Under the pieces are notes generated by a model. That model was not told the DNA's origin. It saw only the letters and a program-made list of their open reading frames with translations, and did not search any database. From a virus, in the IMG/VR virus record IMGVR_UViG_3300030329_004565, positions 1 to 45,128 of that record: a stretch of DNA of 45,128 nt; one strand, written 5' to 3'. This document shows, piece by piece, positions 30,593-38,848 of this stretch. Position numbers and translations under genes: made by a program. Position 1 is the first letter of the stretch; each line of letters opens with the position of its first letter.

Positions 30593-31270
30593 CTATGGGA
30601 CGTGCTGGGTTGAGCAGACGATATTGCACCAGAAGGGCGGAGGACATCCGCGATTGCCGTCACCGAAACCAGACTCGTACTCACCCCACGCACCACTCGG
30701 TGTCGTAAGGGTCACACGAATGTAGTTGTTCGCTGGGATGGCTGATGACGTAGGGGTCAACGTGTACATCAGAAGCTCCTGATTCGTCGCGTTGAGGTCA
30801 ATGCTTCCCTGGGTCGCCACCGTATTCCATGTGGAACCGGCAGTGAAACCACTTGATGTCTGGACAGTGATCGTCCAGTTCTGGCCAGCAGTGAAGGACG
30901 GGGATTCCATGATCCCAACAACAACCTTCTCCACCTTGAAAGCCCGGTCAGCCTTGTGAAACGAGTCCTGGATGATGTGCAGCTTGTCAACGGCATGGTC
31001 CCATCCATGCACATACTGACCGCCAGAGACATAAAGCCACCCAGTGGGATACCTCTGGTCCTGAGTGGAATACCCGCCATCACTGCCCTGGAATCCGCGA
31101 CCCGACAGCCCAGCACTTGAGTGCAGGGTGAAGATCGAGTTGGGGAACTTCAGATTCGTCTCGTCGATGTTGCCGTTGATCTCGTTCAACACAGCCTGGA
31201 ACTTGTCGTTGTGCAGTGCTGCGGTGTGCAGATCTCCATCGGCATCGGGCTGAATGAATATCTTTGCCAT
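30593..31270 (-). CDS. Virion beta-rich protein, tail fibre candidate, 225 aa
   Basis: The true start is the ATG at 31270 (AGAAGGTC upstream). The first 90 residues hold IFIQPDADGDLHTAALHNDK and FQAVLNEINGNIDETNL, a helical pattern reminiscent of fibre-attachment domains. Residues 105-220 are beta-rich (WTITVQTSSGFTAG, YIRVTLTTPSGAWG). It is next to the beta-helix gene, so both may be part of the tail or host-contact apparatus. Confidence 0.55.
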   Translation of the reverse strand: MAKIFIQPDADGDLHTAALHNDKFQAVLNEINGNIDETNLKFPNSIFTLHSSAGLSGRGFQGSDGGYSTQDQRYPTGWLYVSGGQYVHGWDHAVDKLHIIQDSFHKADRAFKVEKVVVGIMESPSFTAGQNWTITVQTSSGFTAGSTWNTVATQGSIDLNATNQELLMYTLTPTSSAIPANNYIRVTLTTPSGAWGEYESGFGDGNRGCPPPFWCNIVCSTQHVP

Positions 31271-31278
31271 GACCTTCT

Positions 31279-32028
31279 CTAGTACGCCGTGAGCGTCGCG
31301 CTCGCGTTGTTTGCAAGTACTCTGTGATTGCCGCTCGTATTGTATCGGATGACACCACTCACGCCAACATGGTTTGCCACAACCACGCCCTGATCGCAAC
31401 GGTCTGCTGCAACAGCCGTGTTTGTAGAGTCGAGATTGATGTGATTCCTCGTTGCGGTGACTCGGTTGTTCTTCACCATCACGTCATCGCTGTCCAGGAT
31501 GTACACCGCGTCAGAAGACGCCTTCGTCTGGGTAAACACACAGTTCTCAATGGTCAGAGTGTCTGCGTGATTCCCATAAAACAGATTCGTTGCACCAGAT
31601 GAGGTGAACCAGCAGTTCCGAATCGTCAGGTTGATTGCCCGGCTCGCGCTGATCAAGCCAGATGTACCCGCTACACCACCCTCAAAACGAACGCCCTCGA
31701 TCAAGACGTTGTCCCCGGTGATCGCAAAAATCCCAGACGATACATTCGCCTTTGAAGAGTTCACCTGCATCACCGTGTGGTAGCCAGAACCGATGATCTG
31801 CAAATTGTCCCTCTTGAGGGTCATCGTCCTGTTGACGTGCCATGTCCCAGCGGAAAGCCGCATGGGAGACTCTGCAAAGGCGGTCTTGAACTGCCACCCC
31901 TCCGGGGAGTCCGAAGGTCCAAGATGATAGGGGTAGTTTGTCGAGGTGTTCTGATACGCCTGAACCCCCTGCTCTCCGATATACTCGAAGGAGTTTTTCC
32001 AGAAGTATAGATTCGGAACCTTCTTCAT
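31279..32028 (-). CDS. Right-handed beta-helix protein, tailspike-like
   Basis: After about 60 residues the product repeats short strand segments of one turn each (NLQIIGSGYHTVMQV, NVLIEGVRFEGGV, NLTIRNCWFTSSG, TLTIENCVFTQT, DVMVKNNRVTATRN), the pattern of parallel beta-helix proteins such as tailspikes and pectate-lyase folds. The N-terminus holds an aromatic-rich segment. Depolymerase activity is possible, but no catalytic site is recognisable. The start overlaps the end of the tail nozzle gene (ATGA). Confidence 0.75.
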   Translation of the reverse strand: MKKVPNLYFWKNSFEYIGEQGVQAYQNTSTNYPYHLGPSDSPEGWQFKTAFAESPMRLSAGTWHVNRTMTLKRDNLQIIGSGYHTVMQVNSSKANVSSGIFAITGDNVLIEGVRFEGGVAGTSGLISASRAINLTIRNCWFTSSGATNLFYGNHADTLTIENCVFTQTKASSDAVYILDSDDVMVKNNRVTATRNHINLDSTNTAVAADRCDQGVVVANHVGVSGVIRYNTSGNHRVLANNASATLTAY

Positions 32029-34292
32029 GACTGCTCCCGCTGGGAGCCGCCCTTCGGAAGTCCGTAAATCATCACCTCCTCAATCACCATTCGATGCGGT
32101 CGGTCCTTCGCCTCACGGTGGATGTCCACGACAATCCCACGACCCTCCTCATCAGGAACATTCAGCCGCGCATAGAAGCGGTGGTACTCCTTCTCAATGA
32201 GCGGGGATGAGGTCCCTCCAGCACCACCACCAAGGAATATGCCCGGTTCTGCGGCATCACCCATGACAGATGTGGTTGCCTGGCTGACACCCTCCTGCAT
32301 GATGTCGATGTTCTGCTCGAACTCAAGCTCCACATCCGTCGCCTTCAGCAGCTTCTGGGCCTCCCCCTCCGAACGCGCAACCACCTTCATCAAAGGAGAG
32401 TTGTCGTCCTGAGCCTGGTTCCTCATCGTCTGCTTCATGCGAACAGAGACATCCGTGTAGACAGTTCTGCTGTCCTCGCTCTGAGCATTGTTGAGCCCAA
32501 GGCCAATCAGTATGGGGTACCCCTCATAGCGGGGAAACCCCTTTGGAGACGGAAGAACCCCGGTGGAATCCACCTGGTCGTTTTGGATCTTGTAGATGCG
32601 GCCATCCGCTGTCCCGACAATGACCTCATCCCGCGCATCGGAGTGATCGAACGCCATCGCTGTGATGTGAAGCTGCGTGTGGCCCGCTGTCATCGAGTTC
32701 GTTCCCGTGCCCATCGGCATGTGGACAGTACCGCTGTACACACCACTTGTGTACGCAGTCGTATCAACCGGAATGGTAAAGGTCTGAGCGTCTAACAGGG
32801 TCGCAGTGAATGTTCCATTCACGACAGTGATTGTTGGCACCCCAGTAATCTTCACCTCAAACGTATCACCCGCCACAAGGGGGTAATCTCCAGTGAAATT
32901 GGCAGCGCCACAAACGATCTGCGTGGGACTTCCCACAGTGATCCGAGTGATCGCCTCCGTTTCAATCGCACTCGAAGCCCACGATGGCTCCAGCGCACCA
33001 CCCCAGATGGACCACTTCCCAAGGCCCTTCTGGTCGAGCAGGTCCCGGTAGTTCCACACCCAGAGCATGTCGTTCTCAGTGCCGCCAGCAGACGTCAATG
33101 CGACGTATATCTGGTTCCGAGGACGATCATTCACCACATCACAGTGACGAAGGCTGCGGCGGTTCACCTTTCCAGGGACGACGGTGGGCCGAAACTCCTG
33201 CTGAGTCTTTCTGCACAGCACAGGCCGCTCATCATCAAACCAGAGCGGGTCCATCGGCTCCGAAACCTTCTTCACCATCCCGCCATCGGTCACATAGCAA
33301 CCATCATCCGCCACAAAAAACAGATAGGTGCCGAAATGGCACATCGAACGGGCGTTCACGAGCCTTACATCCGCCAACCATTCCCGGCGAGGCGTCGCAC
33401 TTCCATGACCGCTCACCCGAAACAGGCTTTTGGTCGTGAAAATCAGCAGTGTCTGGCGCACATTCTCCGAAGCAACCACGTCCTCGTCGAAAAGCCAGTA
33501 CATCCCGCCAGCATCCTCAAGAGGAAAGCTCCTCCAGAGCAGGGGCTCGCTGACAAACACATGAGATTGTGTCACAAGGACGTTCTCACGGGCGCTATCA
33601 AGGACATCGTCAGGAATGTCAGACTGAAGCGCATCCAGCGGGTTTGAGAGCCCGATGAAATTCTCCCTGTCAAATCCACAGGCGACCAACTGGTTGTAAA
33701 AAAAGTGCAGGGATGCGGGCTTGAACCCGTCCCTGAGATAGCTGAGGACCGAGGGGGCCTGGCCCTCCTCCAGAAAAGCAGAGCGCATCTCAAGCGCGGC
33801 ACTGAGTACCGGAGGATTTGGGCTCGTCAACTCAAGCTCAAACAGGTGCCCATACCCGTTGCAGAAATACAGGAACCGACCAGCCTGAACGAAGTCGTAG
33901 TAGAAATTCGTGGTATACGGCTCGCTGATTCCCGGGAACTGAGCGCTGTTTCCGTTGAGAACGTCTGTAAACAGGGGGGTGATCGGATTCCCGTTCGTCT
34001 GATCCACCTCGTCCAGATAGACGTGCATCTCCATCACCTTGCTGCCCACATTGGCCATCATGATGACGTAGAAAAAGTCACTTCCTCTTCTGAATGGATG
34101 GATGCCCACACACTTCTTGGAACCCGGACTGCCGCCATTGAAGAAAAACCCCGGTCGAGCACGCCATGTGCCCTGCCACGAGGTGTCCACATTGAAGAGC
34201 ATCGCAGGTGCGCCGGGGGCGCGGGTCTCACGCGCATCCATCCCCTGAAGGGGCTTCTTGTAGGCCACAAGTGGTGGCGAAAGGACAGCCAT
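32025..34292 (-). CDS. Tail nozzle protein (T7 gp12-like)
   Basis: The 755-residue product is rich in strand segments throughout (DFFYVIMMANVGSKVMEM, FLYFCNGYGHLFELEL, NQIYVALTSAGG). Size, composition and position after the adaptor fit the nozzle of short-tailed phages, a beta-propeller-like tube. Near residue 500-560 there is an Ig-like insertion (FTGDYPLVAGDTFEVKITG, VNGTFTATLLDAQTFTIPV). Assigned by context and fold, not by a specific motif. Confidence 0.7.
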   Translation of the reverse strand: MAVLSPPLVAYKKPLQGMDARETRAPGAPAMLFNVDTSWQGTWRARPGFFFNGGSPGSKKCVGIHPFRRGSDFFYVIMMANVGSKVMEMHVYLDEVDQTNGNPITPLFTDVLNGNSAQFPGISEPYTTNFYYDFVQAGRFLYFCNGYGHLFELELTSPNPPVLSAALEMRSAFLEEGQAPSVLSYLRDGFKPASLHFFYNQLVACGFDRENFIGLSNPLDALQSDIPDDVLDSARENVLVTQSHVFVSEPLLWRSFPLEDAGGMYWLFDEDVVASENVRQTLLIFTTKSLFRVSGHGSATPRREWLADVRLVNARSMCHFGTYLFFVADDGCYVTDGGMVKKVSEPMDPLWFDDERPVLCRKTQQEFRPTVVPGKVNRRSLRHCDVVNDRPRNQIYVALTSAGGTENDMLWVWNYRDLLDQKGLGKWSIWGGALEPSWASSAIETEAITRITVGSPTQIVCGAANFTGDYPLVAGDTFEVKITGVPTITVVNGTFTATLLDAQTFTIPVDTTAYTSGVYSGTVHMPMGTGTNSMTAGHTQLHITAMAFDHSDARDEVIVGTADGRIYKIQNDQVDSTGVLPSPKGFPRYEGYPILIGLGLNNAQSEDSRTVYTDVSVRMKQTMRNQAQDDNSPLMKVVARSEGEAQKLLKATDVELEFEQNIDIMQEGVSQATTSVMGDAAEPGIFLGGGAGGTSSPLIEKEYHRFYARLNVPDEEGRGIVVDIHREAKDRPHRMVIEEVMIYGLPKGGSQREQS

Positions 34293-35048
34293 CTAGTACT
34301 CCCATCGCATTGGATCCCGCTGCGAGGGCTGCTGTGACTGCCGTGTGGAACACACCATCCGAAGATTGGCGTCATAGGGGCCAACCATGTCCTGATACAT
34401 CGCATCAAGCTGGGTTGTGTCCTCTCCCTTCGCAATTTTTGCGCAGATGGCCGCACGAAGGACAACAGCGCGGTGGAAATGGGCCAACTGGCCATCCAAA
34501 AGCTGCTGGTCCTGCATCTGAAGGCTTGGAAGCTCATCAGGGCACCAACGCATCAGGATGTAGAGGTCTTTCTGGGGGATCCCGCGAATGATCAGCCGAT
34601 CACCAACATACCAGGCGTGATACTGACCAAAGCTGCCAAGAAGAAATGGGTCTGAACTCTGGGTAACCCCAGACGTGGAAGAGATCGTCCCGCCAGTCCC
34701 ACCAGCGATAGAGTCCAAATCCGTCCTGCGCGGCATCGAAATCTGTACGGGGATGTTCGTCTTGCTGATGTCGGCATCCTTGTCCAGATGGCCAAGATAG
34801 CCAATCTCAAGAATTCGACCGCCCGTCTTGTCCGCAAGATTCACATGAGGCTCGTCCTTCTCGTACGTGAACCGCGACTCGCGCAAGAAGAAGCTGGGTC
34901 CAAACCGAACGGCCTTGTGGTAGATCTCGTTGTTCGCGTCAGTAAGCGCGTCGAGAAGCCACTGCTCAGTCCACCCGCCAGACCCGTCCACCGTGCCTCG
35001 GCGCTGGAGATACCCATTGAGCCTGCGAACTGCTTCTTCAACATTCAT
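34293..35048 (-). CDS. Tail adaptor (T7 gp11-like)
   Basis: The 251-residue product begins with a helical segment (NVEEAVRRLNGYLQRRG, WLLDALTDANNEIYHKAV), has a beta-rich insert with GDRLIIRGIPQKDLYILMRW and ends in two long helices (QLAHFHRAVVLRAAICAK, TQLDAMYQDMVGPYD). This plan matches portal-to-tail adaptors of podoviruses. It abuts the nozzle stop and overlaps the upstream gene as ATGA. Confidence 0.75.
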   Translation of the reverse strand: MNVEEAVRRLNGYLQRRGTVDGSGGWTEQWLLDALTDANNEIYHKAVRFGPSFFLRESRFTYEKDEPHVNLADKTGGRILEIGYLGHLDKDADISKTNIPVQISMPRRTDLDSIAGGTGGTISSTSGVTQSSDPFLLGSFGQYHAWYVGDRLIIRGIPQKDLYILMRWCPDELPSLQMQDQQLLDGQLAHFHRAVVLRAAICAKIAKGEDTTQLDAMYQDMVGPYDANLRMVCSTRQSQQPSQRDPMRWEY

Positions 35049-35671
35049 GGCAGGTAGATGCCGCCTTCAGTCTTTTTGCCCGGATCGCTCCGGGAAAAGT
35101 CCTTGCCAAAATGCTTGCCCCCGTAATTCGGGGTACTCCCCTCCTCACCAAGGCACATGTTGAGGTTTTCGCCCATGGCACGCTTCCAGTGCCAGAAAAC
35201 GTCATCAAGTCGGCCCTCGGCCTCGTTGATCGCGTCCTTGCGAATCGCCTCCTGCTTGTCCTCCTTCATCTTCTCCATCCGCCTGAGTGCAGCATGACGG
35301 CCCTCACGCCAGTCGAGAACGACCATGCGGAGCCCGTCGAGATGTTCATCTGAAGGATCTGCTTTCGCACCAGGCTCACCCGGGGGCTCAATCGTCATGA
35401 CAGTCATGATTCTTGAGCGACCCGGATGAAACTGGGTGGGGGGCTTCTCACAGAAGACAATCCACCTGTTGAGCGGAAGGCCATCAAAATTCTTGACGAC
35501 ATACCGCAGGTGAAATTTCTCTCCCGGGAGAAGGTCCCCCATCGAGTTCGCCCGCTGCTCCCAGCCTGAAAAGGGATCTGACGTCGTGTTTCGGAGGATC
35601 TCCTTGAGGAAATCATCCTGTGCGCGAGCCAGATCGTCCCCCGTCTCAAGCGGGGCAATGGAAACCGACAT
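35045..35671 (-). CDS. Virion-associated protein, 208 aa
   Basis: The product holds strands near the middle (EKFHLRYVVKNF, WIVFCEKPPTQFHPG, RIMTVMTIEPP) and a C-terminal basic helix (ALRRMEKMKEDKQEAIRK) followed by a loop rich in Gly and Lys. The function is unknown; position between the capsid paralogs and the adaptor suggests a head-closure or head-tail protein. Confidence 0.55.
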   Translation of the reverse strand: MSVSIAPLETGDDLARAQDDFLKEILRNTTSDPFSGWEQRANSMGDLLPGEKFHLRYVVKNFDGLPLNRWIVFCEKPPTQFHPGRSRIMTVMTIEPPGEPGAKADPSDEHLDGLRMVVLDWREGRHAALRRMEKMKEDKQEAIRKDAINEAEGRLDDVFWHWKRAMGENLNMCLGEEGSTPNYGGKHFGKDFSRSDPGKKTEGGIYLP

Positions 35672-35686
35672 CGAAAACCCCTCAGC

Positions 35687-36148
35687 CTACTTGTTGTTGA
35701 AGTAGGTTCCGCTGACAGGCTTCGCGAGAATCGAGACCTGGTACGCACCGGCTCCAGCCGAGGCGTTGTTCGTGACAACAATCGGCCCGTTCGTGGCACC
35801 GAAGGTGGTCGCAATGGCCGCTCCATTCAGCGGGACGTTTTTGACGGTTCCCGCCGCAGTGGTCGCGCTTCCGCTCGCAAAGTTGTTCACGATTGCCGTG
35901 GTCGCCGTCGCGATCCCGACATCGAGATCAATGTCATTCGTTGCAAACGTCGTTGTCACGCGAATCTCAATCGCGATGACCTCGTAGTCGCACTCAAAAT
36001 AACTCCCCATCGGAGTCGCCACCTGCCCAGTTGCCTTTGCCAAGTTGAAGGCAGTTGTCGGGCCATACACGACAAACTCCTTCGGCCCGACATAAGCCTC
36101 TTGATCGCTGGAGCCGCGAGGCCCCGGGCGCATTGAATCCTGTGCCAT
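35687..36148 (-). CDS. Beta-sandwich protein, paralog of the next upstream gene, 153 aa
   Basis: The product begins with a disordered segment and continues with strands (YEVIAIEIRVTTTF, NDIDLDVGIATATTAIVN, AYQVSILAKPVSG). The block YEVIAIEI-RVT-TN-D-D-DVGI aligns with YRVLEVGF-TVT-TN-D-D-DFGI in the upstream 160-aa gene, so the two are probably duplicated. They sit right after the major capsid gene, so capsid decoration or a minor head role is likely. Confidence 0.6.
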   Translation of the reverse strand: MAQDSMRPGPRGSSDQEAYVGPKEFVVYGPTTAFNLAKATGQVATPMGSYFECDYEVIAIEIRVTTTFATNDIDLDVGIATATTAIVNNFASGSATTAAGTVKNVPLNGAAIATTFGATNGPIVVTNNASAGAGAYQVSILAKPVSGTYFNNK

Positions 36149-36159
36149 TTTCTTCTCTC

Positions 36160-36642
36160 CTAATTGTCAAAGTCCCGCACAACTTCGGGTGCGAGTCGAA
36201 TGAAAAACACGACGGTCGGGCCATTGGTCACATTGCCAGTGGGAAGGACCTGCACCACCTGGCCAACATCCAAAAACGGGACGCCATCAGCATCCACATT
36301 TCCCACAGAGGCATCCCGAAACGACAGGGCATTAGCCCCGCCGCGAGATGTGCTCACCGTATTGCCCACGGCAGGATTCGCGGGAATCGCGCCAGCATCC
36401 ACAAAGGCGCTGGTCGAACCCGTAATCCCAAAGTCAAAGGCATCAGCATCAAGAGTGTTGGTTCCGGCGACAGTCACCGTAAACCCAACCTCAAGCACTC
36501 GATACCGCCTTCCCGCAACCGTTGGGACCTTGTCAAAGGTCTGGACGGTCGTTCCCCAGCCAGTCGAGTCGACCGGCTGAGTCGTGAGCAGGACCTCACT
36601 CAGTTCATTGGAGACCCTATGCGCTCCTCGAAAACTGCTCAT
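36160..36642 (-). CDS. Beta-sandwich protein, candidate capsid decoration protein, 160 aa
   Basis: Residues 45-80 hold RYRVLEVGFTVTVAGTN and DADAFDFGITGSTSAFVD, related to the neighbouring 153-aa product. It starts just after the major capsid gene and the UUCG hairpin, with GGAGGAATGA as ribosome binding site. The last residues end in a polar tail (EVVRDFDN). A capsid cement or fibre role is inferred. Confidence 0.6.
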   Translation of the reverse strand: MSSFRGAHRVSNELSEVLLTTQPVDSTGWGTTVQTFDKVPTVAGRRYRVLEVGFTVTVAGTNTLDADAFDFGITGSTSAFVDAGAIPANPAVGNTVSTSRGGANALSFRDASVGNVDADGVPFLDVGQVVQVLPTGNVTNGPTVVFFIRLAPEVVRDFDN

Positions 36643-36660
36643 TTCATTCCTCCAATGGAG

Positions 36661-36682
36661 GAGGGGGGCCGAAGCCCCCCTC
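36661..36682 (-). terminator. UUCG-capped hairpin after the major capsid gene
   Basis: On the leftward transcript GAGGGGGGC-TTCG-GCCCCCCTC forms nine perfect pairs closed by a C(UUCG)G tetraloop, among the most stable of hairpins. It begins eight bases after the capsid stop. No U-run follows; instead CTCCATTGGAGGAATGA holds the ribosome binding site and start of the next gene. It may be a partial terminator or a 3'-end protector raising capsid mRNA above downstream genes. Confidence 0.7.
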
Positions 36683-36690
36683 TACCAGAA

Positions 36691-38106
36691 TCAGGTGAAG
36701 ATCAGCCCGGTGGGAACACGAATGTCCTCTTCCTTGCCCTGCGTACGCGGGTTCTCGCAAACAAGCTCGAACTCGTTGTAGGCAAATGCCTGGAAGGCGA
36801 ACGTACCGGGGATCTGCTTCCAGATGCTCCCAGTCGAGGTGTCCCAGCCGTAGTCTCCGAGACGCACGCGCTTCATCGCGGAGCGGTCGAGGACATGGTA
36901 GCTGTTCAGAGGATGGCTTCGCGCAGTCTCCCACGGGATCTGCTTCGCACCGTACTGGTACGCGATCGTCGTGTGGCCCTTGAGCGCCTTGAGGTCCGTC
37001 TGCATGTAGACCGGATCGATCTCCTGCAAGTAGACCTGAAGCAGCGAGGAGTGACTGAAGATCACGGGATCGATCTCGTCAATGTCCTTCGGACCCAACT
37101 CCGAGATCCGCATGAGAAGACTCGTGATGCGGAAGTGGTTGAAGTCGCGAAGCACGTTGCCGTTGTCAACCATGAACGACTGCCACGGGGTGGTCGTCGC
37201 CTTGTTGATCCCATGGTAGGTACCCGTGTTGTTGATCGCGTCGTGGAGACCAGTGACGCAGTTGCCCCACTCAGTTCCGTTCGCGTCACCTTCCACAACG
37301 TAAACCATGCCAGCAGCCGAGACCGTCACAGCATCTGCAAGCGTGATCGTCTGCGTGTTCTGGTTCACGGTGGCAACCACAGAAGTGGGAGCGGTTCCGG
37401 CAGTCAACTGAGCAGCCGTACCAATCGCCACCTGCTGACCAACCCGGAAGTACCGAGCGCCCGCGTAGGCGTTCATGTACGCCTTGGTTCCCGACCAGAG
37501 GTTGGTCTCACACTCGCGCTGACGAACTCGAACCGCGTTTCCGGCAGCAATCACGCCGTCAGTCGCCGCGTCGGGATCCGTCAGATCTCCATCAAGCTGC
37601 GTGTTCAGAACCAGCGCGAGCACACCCGAGTTCGGGTTTGCAGCCGCGCCTGCGGCCATTGCGCCAGATCCACCCCACCAGTACTTCGGACCAATCCGGT
37701 TCCGGTGGCTGTCCTTCGCGTCCTGAACAATCTCGTCCATGATCTGCCGGTACATTCCCGGCTTCTCGTGGGCACGCATGAGCTTCGGGCCGGTGATCTC
37801 CACAATGTCCATGTGGGGAAACAACCGAACCGTGGACTCGCTGTACCCGGGCGAGTTGTACACAGGAAGGACCGGAGCATTGGTGCCCGGACCACCCGCG
37901 ACGAAACGAGAGCCAGAGCCCTCGGAAGTCTTGTAAAGCTGGTACCGCGAGTCGCCGCCGTGCCAATCTTCAAAGTTGATGGAATCAATCCACTTCTCAA
38001 CATCGTCAACCGAGTCGAGAATCTTGATGATGACGTCCGCATACGTGTACTGGAACAGTTCGTTGAACGCTCCAAAGGACGTCTGTGCATTCTTTGCAAA
38101 TGCCAT
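36691..38106 (-). CDS. Major capsid protein
   Basis: The 471-residue product begins MAFAKNAQTSFGAFNELFQY and contains an N-terminal helix, then segments such as PGYSESTVRLFPHMDIVEIT and DEIVQDAKDSHRNRIG, ending with beta-strands (GTFAFQAFAYNEFELVCENP). The arrangement of spine helix, axial domain and extended loops and the position after the scaffold gene are those of HK97-fold capsid proteins. It contains a domain of about 80 residues (245-325) with TAPTSVVATVNQNTQTI, probably an inserted surface domain. Confidence 0.82.
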   Translation of the reverse strand: MAFAKNAQTSFGAFNELFQYTYADVIIKILDSVDDVEKWIDSINFEDWHGGDSRYQLYKTSEGSGSRFVAGGPGTNAPVLPVYNSPGYSESTVRLFPHMDIVEITGPKLMRAHEKPGMYRQIMDEIVQDAKDSHRNRIGPKYWWGGSGAMAAGAAANPNSGVLALVLNTQLDGDLTDPDAATDGVIAAGNAVRVRQRECETNLWSGTKAYMNAYAGARYFRVGQQVAIGTAAQLTAGTAPTSVVATVNQNTQTITLADAVTVSAAGMVYVVEGDANGTEWGNCVTGLHDAINNTGTYHGINKATTTPWQSFMVDNGNVLRDFNHFRITSLLMRISELGPKDIDEIDPVIFSHSSLLQVYLQEIDPVYMQTDLKALKGHTTIAYQYGAKQIPWETARSHPLNSYHVLDRSAMKRVRLGDYGWDTSTGSIWKQIPGTFAFQAFAYNEFELVCENPRTQGKEEDIRVPTGLIFT

Positions 38107-38137
38107 GACTTTTCACCTCGTCCTGTTGAGGCGGTAT

Positions 38138-38845
38138 CTACCGGGCCGCGCCTACGATGCGATCCAGCAGATCTCCCGCCTCTTGTTTGTTTGACGGAGA
38201 CGCGGGGGCCTCCTCCATGCCAGCGGCAGCAAAGATGTCGGGCAACATTGCCTTCTTCTTCGCATCCTCTCGCCGACGCTCGTTTTCCTTGCTGCGCTTC
38301 TCGCGCTGCTCATTGAAATCCGTGACACGCTGCTTTGCAACATTCACCGCAATCGTGCGGATGTCATCCACCGGCTGACCAGCGGCCTGCCGACGGCGGA
38401 TCTCATCACTCGCATCCATGAGAACAAGACGGTCGAAGTCCATGATTTCAGACGTCTCCGGGTTTTCAGACCGGAACCTGTTGAGAGCACTGTCCACCTC
38501 GCGACCAGCGGTCTGCTGCAACGCATCTGTCGCAAACTTCTCAACCTGCTGTAGCCGAGGCCCGACCAACTTTTCGATCGCACGCTCGACGGCGCTCTCA
38601 ACGCCACCATTCATCTGGATTGGCTCAGAAACATCCATGGACTCAGAGCGCTCAACGGGATCCGACGGAGATTCCGCAAACGCAGAACTCTCGGCCTGAC
38701 CGCGATAATACATCGCAGCACGCTCCGCTTCCTGCATTCGACGATGAACCTCATTGTAGTTCTCGCGCACTCTGCCCACCTGATCTTCCCGAGTCTTCAG
38801 CGCTGCCTCCAATTCGGCAATGCGCTCTTCTGCTGTCTTGCTCAT
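38138..38845 (-). CDS. Scaffold-like protein, 235 aa
   Basis: The product is highly charged and helical (SKTAEERIAELEAALKTREDQV, AEERIAELEAALKTRED type coiled coil), with Glu, Arg and Gln dominating and a C-terminal basic segment (EQREKRSKENERRREDAKKK). Between portal and major capsid genes this is the usual place and style of the scaffolding protein, which shapes the procapsid and leaves before maturation. The coiled coil is visible; the role is inferred from order. Confidence 0.75.
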   Translation of the reverse strand: MSKTAEERIAELEAALKTREDQVGRVRENYNEVHRRMQEAERAAMYYRGQAESSAFAESPSDPVERSESMDVSEPIQMNGGVESAVERAIEKLVGPRLQQVEKFATDALQQTAGREVDSALNRFRSENPETSEIMDFDRLVLMDASDEIRRRQAAGQPVDDIRTIAVNVAKQRVTDFNEQREKRSKENERRREDAKKKAMLPDIFAAAGMEEAPASPSNKQEAGDLLDRIVGAAR

Positions 38846-38848
38846 TGA

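Noticed and set aside
36055-38316. 753-codon + strand frame opposite the capsid genes
   Set aside because: It runs across three leftward structural genes and their gaps; it is a GC-rich antisense frame.
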